From positions 1,302,001 to 1,366,000 of the forward strand of contig CAWCUZ010000002.1 in assembly GCA_963798795.1 (NCBI GenBank): 64,000 nt of DNA. The letters are read 5' to 3'. The notes under the pieces were generated by a model, which ran no database searches, was not told the origin of the DNA, and saw only the letters and a list, made by a program, of their open reading frames with translations. The stretch comes from CAWCUZ01 sp963798795 (GTDB lineage: Bacteria; Acidobacteriota; Vicinamibacteria; Vicinamibacterales; SCN-69-37). The position numbers and the translations under genes were made by a program. Positions 31,221-37,983 of this stretch are shown piece after piece. Each line of letters starts with the position of its first letter. Position 1 is the first letter of the stretch.

Positions 31221-32434
31221 ATCAGGTGCGTCAGCAGTCCGTCCCGGAGCTTGGGTTCGAACCACGTCGACTTGGGCGGCATGATACCGCCGGCGTCGGC
31301 AATCGCGATCAGGTCATCGATGGTGACCGGGAACATCGAAAATGCCACGGCGTCCCGCCCGGCGTCGACCAGCCGCTCGAGCTCGCCGATGCCGCGCGCG
31401 CCGCCCACGAACTCGATCCGCCTGTCGGTCCTCACATCGTCGATACCGAGCACCGGCTGCAGCAGGTGGTGATCCAGGCGCGCGACGTCGAGCCGGTCGG
31501 CCCGCGACGCGAGCGGCGGGGCCTCGGGCAGCTCGAGCCGGTACCAGCGGCCGCCGACGTACATCGAGACCTCGCCCGGTCCCGCCGGGTCGGGCCGGCC
31601 GTCGGCCACGCCCATGCGTTCGCGTACCGCCGCGAGAAACGCCTCGGCACCGCGTCCTCCCAGGTCCGTCACGACGCGGTGATACGGGAGGATCTGCACC
31701 GCGCTGTCCGGGAACGCCACCGCGACGAACCGCTCCGCCTCCGCGGAGCGGGCGCCGGTCGCGTTCAGCATCTGCCGCGCGCGCGACGCGCTGGCGGCGC
31801 GATGGTGACCGTCCGCGATGTAGAGGGCCGGCACCGACGCGAACGCCGTCACCAGGTCCGCCGCCTCGGCGCCGCTCACGCGCCAGATCGTGTGGCGCAC
31901 GCCGTCCTCGGCGAGAAAATCGAAGAGCGGCTCGTTCTTCGCGGCGCGCGCGGCCGCCGCGTCGACCGCCGGCACGGCGCGATAGGTCAGGAACACGACG
32001 CCGGTCTGGGCGCGGAGCTCGACGATGTGGCGCGTGCGGTCGTCTTCCTTGTCCTTGCGCGTGCGTTCGTGCTTCTTCACCAGCCCGCGGTCGTATTCGT
32101 CGACCGAGAAGCAGCCGGCAAGGCCCGTCTGCACGTGGCTGCCCATCCGCAGGCGGTAGAAGTACAGCGCCGGCTGTGCCTCGAGCACGAGCGGCGCCGC
32201 GCGCTTGAGATCCTCGAAGTTTTTGACTGCCTGCGCGTACACGCGCGCGTCGTGCGGATCGACGTCGGGCGGCAGATCGATTTCCGACCGCGTGACGTGC
32301 AGAAAACTGACCGGATTGGGTCCGGCGAGCGCGCGGGCTTCGTCCGCGGTGACCACGTCGTAGGGTACCGACGCGACACGGGGCGCCGCTTCGGGCGCCG
32401 GCCGCAGAGCTCGGAACGGGAACAACGCGGACAT
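31217..32434 (-). CDS. DUF1015 family protein
   Basis: 405 residues. Characteristic blocks: MSALFPFRALRP, ASVPYDVVTADEARALA, NPVSFLHVTRSEIDLP, YFYRLRMGSHVQTGLAGCFSVDEYD, GLVKKHERTRKDKEDDR, ALYIADGHHRAASASRAR, IQILPYHRVV-like. DUF1015 genes are frequently found next to serA and serC; their biochemical role is not established. Three bases overlap with serA and the first position in the operon suggest a linked function, such as a regulatory or accessory role in serine metabolism. Cytosolic; no signal or membrane segment. Confidence 0.9.
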   Translation of the reverse strand: MSALFPFRALRPAPEAAPRVASVPYDVVTADEARALAGPNPVSFLHVTRSEIDLPPDVDPHDARVYAQAVKNFEDLKRAAPLVLEAQPALYFYRLRMGSHVQTGLAGCFSVDEYDRGLVKKHERTRKDKEDDRTRHIVELRAQTGVVFLTYRAVPAVDAAAARAAKNEPLFDFLAEDGVRHTIWRVSGAEAADLVTAFASVPALYIADGHHRAASASRARQMLNATGARSAEAERFVAVAFPDSAVQILPYHRVVTDLGGRGAEAFLAAVRERMGVADGRPDPAGPGEVSMYVGGRWYRLELPEAPPLASRADRLDVARLDHHLLQPVLGIDDVRTDRRIEFVGGARGIGELERLVDAGRDAVAFSMFPVTIDDLIAIADAGGIMPPKSTWFEPKLRDGLLTHLI

Positions 32435-32490
32435 GCGAGGGGTGGCTGACAGTGGCTACACCCGCGCGGGCGGCTCGACCGCCGGCACGG

Positions 32491-33768
32491 CTACTGGTTC
32501 GACGCGGACGGATTCGGCGCGGGCGCGGGGAGCAGCGCGCGCATCTGCCCGAGCACCCGGTCGCGTTCCTGCCGGAAGGCGTCCATCAGATCCGCCGCAA
32601 TCGGTTCGGCGGCCGGCATCCGGCTGATCTCGACCAGCGGGTTCACGTACGTGCCGTTCTTCTTGATCCGATAGTCGAGGTGCGGCCCCGTGGCGGCGCC
32701 CGACTGCCCCACGCGGCCGACGAGGTCTCCCTGCGTCACGCGGACGCCCGGGTGGATGCCGGGCGCGAACGACGACAGATGCAGATACAGCGTCTCGTAC
32801 CCGCCGCCGTGCCGGAGCTCGACCATGCGGCCGGCTTCGCCGGCCCACCCCGCGGACTCGACGACGCCGTCGGCGACCGCAATGACCGCGGTACCGACGG
32901 GTGCGCCGTAATCGACCCCCAGGTGCGCGCGGTAGGTCCCGTAAATCGGATGCAGCCGGCGATAGCTGAACCCCGAGGTAATGCGCGGCTCGAAGGGCAG
33001 CGGCGAACGGAGGAACTGGCGCCTCAGCGACTGGCCGTGCTCGTCGTACCACCCCGGCTTGCCGTCGGGGCCGACGAACCGAATCGCCGTCACGGTCCGG
33101 CCGCCGTTCTGAAGCGTCGCGGCGTCGATGCCGCCGTAACCGAGGAACTCGCCGTCGCGCGTTTCACGATCGAACAGCACGTCGACGTGGTCGCCGGGCT
33201 GCAGGTCGGAGTTGAAGTCCACTTCGCCCGAGTAGACGTCGGCGAGCAGCAGCGCGAGCTGCACCCGCTCGCCGCCCGCGCTCAGCGCGGCCACGAGCGA
33301 TGGCCGGTCGCGGGTGACGTCGGCGCTCACGGCCTCGGCCGTGACCTGCTTGGGCAACGGCACCACGTCGGCGTCGAACTGCGGCTCCGCGTCGTCCTTG
33401 CCGTCGTGGCGGATCACGCGCAGCAGGCGGTCGGCGTCGATCTGGTAGCTGAACTCCCTGAAGAGGCCGTCGAGCGACCGCGTCAACCGGTAGACGCGAT
33501 CCGCGCGCAGCTCGCGGGGATTGAACACGGTGCGCACAGCCGTGACCATCGAGGAGATGAGGTCGGTCTGCACGCCGTTGTCGCGCAGCAGCGTCTCGAG
33601 CGTCGCGTCGGCCGGCACGCGCCCTTCGATCGTGTCGGCGTCGCGCGTCAGCATGATGTCGGCTCCGTGGACGAGCGACGGCGCGGCGTGGCGCGAGGCG
33701 GCAACGCCCCACGCAATCGCCAGACCGGCCACGACCAGGCCCGATGCGGCAGCAACACCCGTTCGCAC
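32491..33768 (-). CDS. M23-family murein endopeptidase, HxD variant
   Basis: 425 residues: N-terminal membrane anchor (VRTGVAAASGLVVAGLAIAWG), an OapA/Csd3-like region (residues ~30-120 with DADTIEGRVPADATLETLLRDNG), a second beta region, and C-terminal LytM/M23 domain (SGFSYRRLHPIYGTYRAHLGVDYGAPVGTAVIAVADG, LYLHLSSF, TGPHLDYRIKKNG). The zinc site His/Asp of HLGVDY is present, but the canonical HxH is HLD, a variant also seen in some related families. Likely cleaves peptidoglycan cross-links in the periplasm. Start GTG 33768 follows TAAACT by 11 bases; divergent from ogt. Confidence 0.85.
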   Translation of the reverse strand: MRTGVAAASGLVVAGLAIAWGVAASRHAAPSLVHGADIMLTRDADTIEGRVPADATLETLLRDNGVQTDLISSMVTAVRTVFNPRELRADRVYRLTRSLDGLFREFSYQIDADRLLRVIRHDGKDDAEPQFDADVVPLPKQVTAEAVSADVTRDRPSLVAALSAGGERVQLALLLADVYSGEVDFNSDLQPGDHVDVLFDRETRDGEFLGYGGIDAATLQNGGRTVTAIRFVGPDGKPGWYDEHGQSLRRQFLRSPLPFEPRITSGFSYRRLHPIYGTYRAHLGVDYGAPVGTAVIAVADGVVESAGWAGEAGRMVELRHGGGYETLYLHLSSFAPGIHPGVRVTQGDLVGRVGQSGAATGPHLDYRIKKNGTYVNPLVEISRMPAAEPIAADLMDAFRQERDRVLGQMRALLPAPAPNPSASNQ

Positions 33769-33779
33769 GATGGACCCGC

Positions 33780-33805
33780 AGTTTAGCACGGGGAAGTGCC
33801 ACAAT
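33780..33805. promoter_or_regulatory. Divergent promoter region between M23 peptidase and ogt
   Basis: Minus TAAACT (33785-33780) and plus CACAAT (33800-33805) each lie 11 bases from their start codon. Neither has a Shine-Dalgarno in the short gap, so near-leaderless transcripts in both directions are plausible. Confidence 0.4.
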
Positions 33806-33816
33806 TTGAGGGTCCG

Positions 33817-34341
33817 ATGACACACGACTGCACGAGAATCGTCCTGCCGAGTCCGATCGGACCGCTGCGACTCGACGCGGCGGGTGATGCACTGACGGGT
33901 ATGGCGTTCCACGCCGTCGGACCGGTGAGCGAGACGACGGTCGCCGGCGTCCTCGGCGAAGCAGCGCGTCAGCTCGACGCCCACTTCGCCGGCGTCCTCG
34001 GCGAAGCAGCGCGTCAGCTCGACGCCTACTTCGCCGGCCGGCTCACCGTATTCGATCTGCCGCTCGCTCCGCGCGGCACGCCGTTCCAGTTACAGGTCTG
34101 GCAGCAACTGCGGCAAATTCCGTACGGCCGTACATGTTCGTACGCGGACGTGGCCGCGGCCATCGGCCGGCCGAGCGCCACACGCGCGGTCGGCGCGGCC
34201 AACGGCCGCAATCCGATTCCGATCGTCATTCCCTGCCACCGCGTCGTCGGCAGCACAGGCGCCCTCGTGGGCTTCGGCGGCGGCCTGGACGTCAAACGCC
34301 GGCTGCTGGCGCTGGAACGGGGCCGTTTGCCGCTCGACTGA
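33817..34341 (+). CDS. ogt: Methylated-DNA--protein-cysteine methyltransferase with internal duplication
   Basis: 174 residues. Repairs O6-alkylguanine by irreversible transfer of the alkyl group to its own cysteine. The active site is PCHRV (in IVIPCHRVVGSTGALVGFGGG), preceded by the DNA-binding helix-turn-helix PYGRTCSYADVAAAIGRPSATRAVGAANGRNP. The N-terminal alpha/beta part contains a 15-residue tandem duplication (AGVLGEAARQLDAHF, AGVLGEAARQLDAYF) from a 45-bp DNA repeat, absent from usual family members. Start ATG at 33817 with CACAAT 11 bases upstream. Confidence 0.92.
   Translation: MTHDCTRIVLPSPIGPLRLDAAGDALTGMAFHAVGPVSETTVAGVLGEAARQLDAHFAGVLGEAARQLDAYFAGRLTVFDLPLAPRGTPFQLQVWQQLRQIPYGRTCSYADVAAAIGRPSATRAVGAANGRNPIPIVIPCHRVVGSTGALVGFGGGLDVKRRLLALERGRLPLD
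33943..34032 (+). repeat. 45-bp in-frame tandem duplication inside ogt
   Basis: Units 33943-33987 and 33988-34032 differ at one base (CAC versus TAC, His to Tyr). Being in frame and near-identical, the event is recent. Confidence 0.95.
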
Positions 34342-34344
34342 CGC

Positions 34345-34427
34345 GATCGCTTCGAACGCGCCGCCGGGTCCGTGTCTGACGATCGGCCGGCCGGATCGCT
34401 CCGAACGCGCCAGCGGGTCAGTCCCTG
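34345..34427. repeat. Two copies of a ~36-nt degenerate repeat
   Basis: Copy at 34345-34380 and copy at 34394-34427 share GATCGCTTCGAACGCGCC-like sequence and a GGGTC end (CGGGTCCGTG, CGGGTCAGTC). A second pair lies at 34791-34870. The region 34428-34445 (CTGTAGATCGGGGACAGACC) is another GTC/GAC-rich palindromic stretch. Confidence 0.6.
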
Positions 34428-34462
34428 TAGATCGGGGACAGACCCGGCTCATTTCGACGCAC

Positions 34463-34768
34463 TTACTGCGCGTCAATCTCGATCCCGCCGACCCAGCCGG
34501 CGACGAGGTTGTAGAGCGCGGCCATGATGGCCGTCATGATGAAACCGAAGAGGCCGTACATGATCGGCAGGATCACGACGGCCCCCGCGCTGAACATCAC
34601 GCGGAACATGGCGGCGCCCGGCCCGGCGAATGCCTCGTCCTGCGGCAAGGCGGCCCCGAATGCCAGCATGACGAGCGAAATGCACGCGCCGATGATGAGG
34701 CCCAGCAGCGCGTACAGGAGGCCGGCAATCTTCGCGACGGAGAACGGACTCACTCGCCTGATGATCAT
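34463..34768 (-). CDS. Small DUF3566-like membrane protein
   Basis: 101 residues. RRVSPFSVAKIAGLLYALLGLIIGACI, then AAMFRVMFSAGAVVILPIMYGLFGFIMTAIMAALYNL: at least two, probably three transmembrane segments. The RVSPxSV(F/A)K opening and the final YNLVAGWVGGIEI resemble the DUF3566 family. Function not known. It is a monocistronic gene bracketed on both sides by paired ~36-nt repeats. Confidence 0.75.
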   Translation of the reverse strand: MIIRRVSPFSVAKIAGLLYALLGLIIGACISLVMLAFGAALPQDEAFAGPGAAMFRVMFSAGAVVILPIMYGLFGFIMTAIMAALYNLVAGWVGGIEIDAQ

Positions 34769-34790
34769 CTTTTCCTCCCCTTCTGTGACG

Positions 34791-34870
34791 GATCGGTCCG
34801 ACCGGGCTACCGGGTCCGTGTCGCCCCCGGGCCAGCCGATCGCTCCGAACGAAGCACCGGGTCAGTGTCG
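34791..34870. repeat. Second pair of ~36-nt degenerate repeats
   Basis: Copies at 34791-34824 and 34838-34870. The pattern again is GATCGNTCCGA, then CGGGTC, and matches the pair at 34345-34427. Copy 4 overlaps the last codons and stop of the DinB gene. Confidence 0.6.
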
Positions 34871-35425
34871 ACCCCCCTGGCTCGACGGCGGCACCAGGCC
34901 GAGGGCGCGCATGTAGGTGACGAGGTTGCCGTAGTGCTCGGCGCAGTGCTCGGTGTTGAAGACGAGCTCGCCGAGCCGTGTCGTGTGGCCCAGGTTCTCC
35001 GGCAGGTCCATGGGCGTCGCGGCATTGGCGTCGGTGGTGGCGGCCCAGGCGCGGTCGCAGAAGGCGAACGAGTCGGCGAGCGCCTTCGTGATCTCCGCCT
35101 TGGTGGTCTTCGACTGTTCGATGCTGCCGCCGGCCGGCTCCTGCATGCCGGGCACGGCGCCGCAGAACAGGTAGTTGGCGTCGGCCACGTGCGCCAGGAT
35201 GCGGCCGAGGGTGCGCACGTCGGCGATGGTGCCAGCCGGCTTGAAGCCGTAGTTCTTCTCGTCGACCTGGTCCGCCACCTTGTTCAGCCACCCCTTCACC
35301 GCGGTGTAGTACGACTGCATGGACGAGGTGATCGTCACCGTCATCCCTGCCTGCCTGGCCGACAGCGTGGGCCCGGCCGCGAGAACCGCCCCAAGCACTG
35401 CTGCTGCCGCGACTGTGTGCTTCAT
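34862..35425 (-). CDS. Exported DinB-superfamily protein
   Basis: 187 residues. Signal peptide MKHTVAAAAVLGAVLAAGPTLS, then a four-helix bundle: MTVTITSSMQSYYTAVKGWL, RTLGRILAHVADANYLFCG, KAEITKALADSFAFCDRAWAATT, and NTEHCAEHYGNLVTYMRALG. Histidines on helices 2 and 4 (ILAHVADANY, TEHCAEHYGN) fit the DinB/YfiT metal site. Many DinB-fold proteins are thiol-dependent transferases, but this one is secreted and its role is unknown. The start is at 35425, with GGAGAGG upstream; an ORF extension to 35521 is not used. Confidence 0.82.
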   Translation of the reverse strand: MKHTVAAAAVLGAVLAAGPTLSARQAGMTVTITSSMQSYYTAVKGWLNKVADQVDEKNYGFKPAGTIADVRTLGRILAHVADANYLFCGAVPGMQEPAGGSIEQSKTTKAEITKALADSFAFCDRAWAATTDANAATPMDLPENLGHTTRLGELVFNTEHCAEHYGNLVTYMRALGLVPPSSQGGRH

Positions 35426-35520
35426 GTAACCTCTCCCCGGACGGAGTTTGCCGTCCGCCTGCGTGACTCGATATAGTGGCGGCCCGGACTCGTCCCGATC
35501 GTCCCAGAGGAGACCAGCCA

Positions 35521-37197
35521 ATGACCAGAATCCACCGCGCGAGCCTCGTCGCCGCCGCCGCCGTCGTGGCGTGCCTCGCCACGATGACGCTGCGCGCCGA
35601 CGAGACCATCGACTATAGCGCCATCAACAAGATCAAGGCGCAGGGACTCGCCCCCGACACCTCACAGGTCATGGAGATCATGAGCTACCTGACCGACGTG
35701 TACGGGCCGCGCCTGACCGGCTCGCCCAACGTCAAGAAGGCGGCCGACTGGGCCGTGAGCAAGATGAAGGAATGGGGGCTGCAGAACGTGGCCATCGAGC
35801 CGTGGACGCCGTGTTCGGCGCAGGACAAGGCGGCGATGGCGGCGGCAGGCGGCGGCCGCGGCGGCCCCCCGGTGCCGGCCAGTTGCCGCTTCCCGCGCGG
35901 CTGGGCCAACGAGAAGTTCTACATGGAGGCGGTTTCGCCCCAGGAGTTCCCGATTCCCGGCACTCCGACCGGCTGGACCCCGGGCACGAACGGCCTGGTG
36001 CGCGGCGAGGTCGTCCTGGTGACCGAGACGGCGCAGGACGAGCTGGAGCAGAAGTACGCGGGCGGCGCGCTCAAGGGCAAGTGGGTGATCACCAGCCCGG
36101 CGCCCGACGTGGCGGCGTACTGGAACGCGCCGGCCGAGCGCCACTCGCTCGAGGAGCTCGCGCGGATGGAGAGCCCCGAACACCCGCCCGAACTAGGCAC
36201 CGCGGCGGCGGCCGGACGAGGCGGCCGGTTCGCCGGTCCGGGCCGCGGCGGACGCGGCGGCGCCGGCGGTGCGCCTCCGTTCAACCGCAATGACTGGTTC
36301 AAGGCACAGGGCGTGCTCGGCATCCTGTCGACGCAGTCGCGCGGCCACGGCATCTACACGATCAGCGGCAGCTCGATGACCGACCCGAACACGGCACTCA
36401 TGGCCATCACGATCCCGGCGGAACAGTACGGCCGCGTCGCCCGCATCCTCGACAAGGGCATGCCGGTCACGGTCGAAGCGGACATCAAGAACACGTACTA
36501 TCCCGACCCGCCGATGTTCAACGTCGTCGGCGAGATTCCCGGCACCGACAAGGCGGACGAGCTCGTGATGCTCGGCGCGCACTTCGATTCATGGCACGCC
36601 TCGACGGGCGCCACTGACAACGGCGCCGGCTCGGGCGCCATGCTCGAGGCGATGCGCATCCTCAAGCAGAGCGGCGTCACGCTGCGGCGCACGGTGCGCA
36701 TCGGGCTGTGGACCGGTGAGGAGGAGGGACTGCTGGGGTCGGCTGACTATGTCGCGCGCCACTTCGGCACGGCCGGCCGGGGCGGTCGCGGGGCGCCGCC
36801 GACTCCGCCGACGCTCCTCCCCGACGCGGCGAAGTTCGCTGGCTACTTCAACATCGACAACGGTACCGGCGCCATCCGCGGCGTCTACCTGCAGGGCAAC
36901 GACGCGGTGGCGCCGATCTTCCGGCAGTGGATGGAGCCGTTCCACACCATTGGCATGACGACGCTGACGATTGCGAACACGGGCGGGACGGATCACCTGT
37001 CATTCGACCGCATCGGCCTGCCGGGGTTCCAGTTCATCCAGGACGAGATCGAGTACGGCTCGATGACGCACCACACGAACCTCGACAGCTACGAGCGGCT
37101 GCAGCCGGAGGACATGCGCCGCAATGCCACGATTGCCGCCGCGTTCGCGTACCTGGCGGCGAACCGGGAGGAGAAGCTGCCGCACAAGGTGCAGTGA
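35521..37197 (+). CDS. Exported M28-family aminopeptidase with PA domain
   Basis: 558 residues. Signal peptide MTRIHRASLVAAAAVVACLATM, then a peptidase front half, a PA insertion (VRGEVVLVTETAQDELEQKYAGGALKGKWVI), and the zinc domain: LGAHFDSWHASTGATDNGAGSG (metal His/Asp), WTGEEEGLLGSADYV (catalytic and metal Glu), YFNIDNGTG, and GGTDHLSFDRIGLPGFQF (last His). Gly/Arg-rich low-complexity stretches sit at residues ~105-112 and ~235-260. Predicted extracytoplasmic metallo-aminopeptidase. Start ATG 35521 with GAGGAG-like upstream. TATAGT about 45 bases upstream is a possible -10. Confidence 0.88.
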   Translation: MTRIHRASLVAAAAVVACLATMTLRADETIDYSAINKIKAQGLAPDTSQVMEIMSYLTDVYGPRLTGSPNVKKAADWAVSKMKEWGLQNVAIEPWTPCSAQDKAAMAAAGGGRGGPPVPASCRFPRGWANEKFYMEAVSPQEFPIPGTPTGWTPGTNGLVRGEVVLVTETAQDELEQKYAGGALKGKWVITSPAPDVAAYWNAPAERHSLEELARMESPEHPPELGTAAAAGRGGRFAGPGRGGRGGAGGAPPFNRNDWFKAQGVLGILSTQSRGHGIYTISGSSMTDPNTALMAITIPAEQYGRVARILDKGMPVTVEADIKNTYYPDPPMFNVVGEIPGTDKADELVMLGAHFDSWHASTGATDNGAGSGAMLEAMRILKQSGVTLRRTVRIGLWTGEEEGLLGSADYVARHFGTAGRGGRGAPPTPPTLLPDAAKFAGYFNIDNGTGAIRGVYLQGNDAVAPIFRQWMEPFHTIGMTTLTIANTGGTDHLSFDRIGLPGFQFIQDEIEYGSMTHHTNLDSYERLQPEDMRRNATIAAAFAYLAANREEKLPHKVQ

Positions 37198-37212
37198 ACG
37201 CTGAAGGTCCCA

Positions 37213-37304
37213 GGGTCCCAGGGTTCCACGAACGAACTCACGCTAGCCAGCTTCTTTCAAGGAAAGCAGGTACGCGTCAGTTCGCTCCGCGAACCTTGGG
37301 ACCC
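37213..37304. terminator. Inverted repeat between convergent genes
   Basis: GGGTCCCAGGGTTC (37213-37226) and GAACCTTGGGACCC (37291-37304) are inverted repeats matching at 13 of 14, enclosing 64 bases with a small hairpin (CTTTCAAGGAAAG). Between M28 and the outer-membrane protein, so a two-way terminator is plausible; the long loop makes this uncertain. Confidence 0.35.
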
Positions 37305-37309
37305 TAAGG

Positions 37310-37822
37310 CTATCGCCCGAACGGCAACACGACGCTGAACGTGAAGCGCTTGCCGGTCTCGTGGGTGCCCTCGAAATAGTCGATCGGAAAATCGATCTCG
37401 GCGCGCACGTTGACCGGGGCGTTCAGCGTCACGTCCACGCCGCCGCCGAAGGACAGGGAAAAGTCGGTGATGCCGGGCGAGTGAATGCCGCCGACGAGGA
37501 CCTGACCGAACGGGCGGAACACCTCGTTCGACAGACCCGAGATTCGGCCACCCCCCATGAACGACGTAATGGTCGTGTCGAAATCGCCGAAGCGATGGAT
37601 CCCGATTTCGCCGACGGCGCTGATGCCGAGATTTCCCGACGTGCTCACCGGATACTCGACGCCCGCCAGGAACCCGGCGCCGGACGTGCTGTTCTCGAGG
37701 TTGAAGATGCTGTAGCCGACGGACACGTTCGGTCCGGCGGAATTCTGAGCCGCGGCGGGAACTGCCAGAGCCAGGCCCATCACGGTACCGACGACGATCT
37801 TCGAAATCAGCCGACTGGTCAC
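37310..37822 (-). CDS. Small outer-membrane beta-barrel protein
   Basis: 170 residues. Signal peptide VTSRLISKIVVGTVMGLALAVPAAAQ, followed by alternating beta-strand segments (VSVGYSIFNLEN, FLAGVEYPVS, LGISAVGEIGIH, FRPFGQVLVGG, LSFGGGVDVTLN, VRAEIDFPIDYF, KRFTFSVVLPFGR), about 8 strands. Similar to OmpA-like/OmpW-type small barrels in shape only; no family is certain. Start GTG 37822 with GGAGG six bases upstream. The space up to the ADOP gene (37823-37983) must hold the divergent promoters. Confidence 0.75.
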   Translation of the reverse strand: MTSRLISKIVVGTVMGLALAVPAAAQNSAGPNVSVGYSIFNLENSTSGAGFLAGVEYPVSTSGNLGISAVGEIGIHRFGDFDTTITSFMGGGRISGLSNEVFRPFGQVLVGGIHSPGITDFSLSFGGGVDVTLNAPVNVRAEIDFPIDYFEGTHETGKRFTFSVVLPFGR

Positions 37823-37983
37823 ACGACCCCTCCAGGATTGGCTGGGGGAGCCCCTGCACCAGATATAGCCGACTTGGCGGACGAAGTCAGCCCTTCCCGG
37901 AGGCGGCGCCGGAACTGTCCGGAAACGGGACGTGCGCCCCGAGCCGGTCGCCGATACCATATCCCCGCACGCCGGAGTCCCCG

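Noticed and set aside
32491..33984. Longer start (33984) for the M23 peptidase
   Set aside because: The extra 72 residues are low-information sequence overlapping the ogt promoter and first codons; the membrane anchor begins at 33768.
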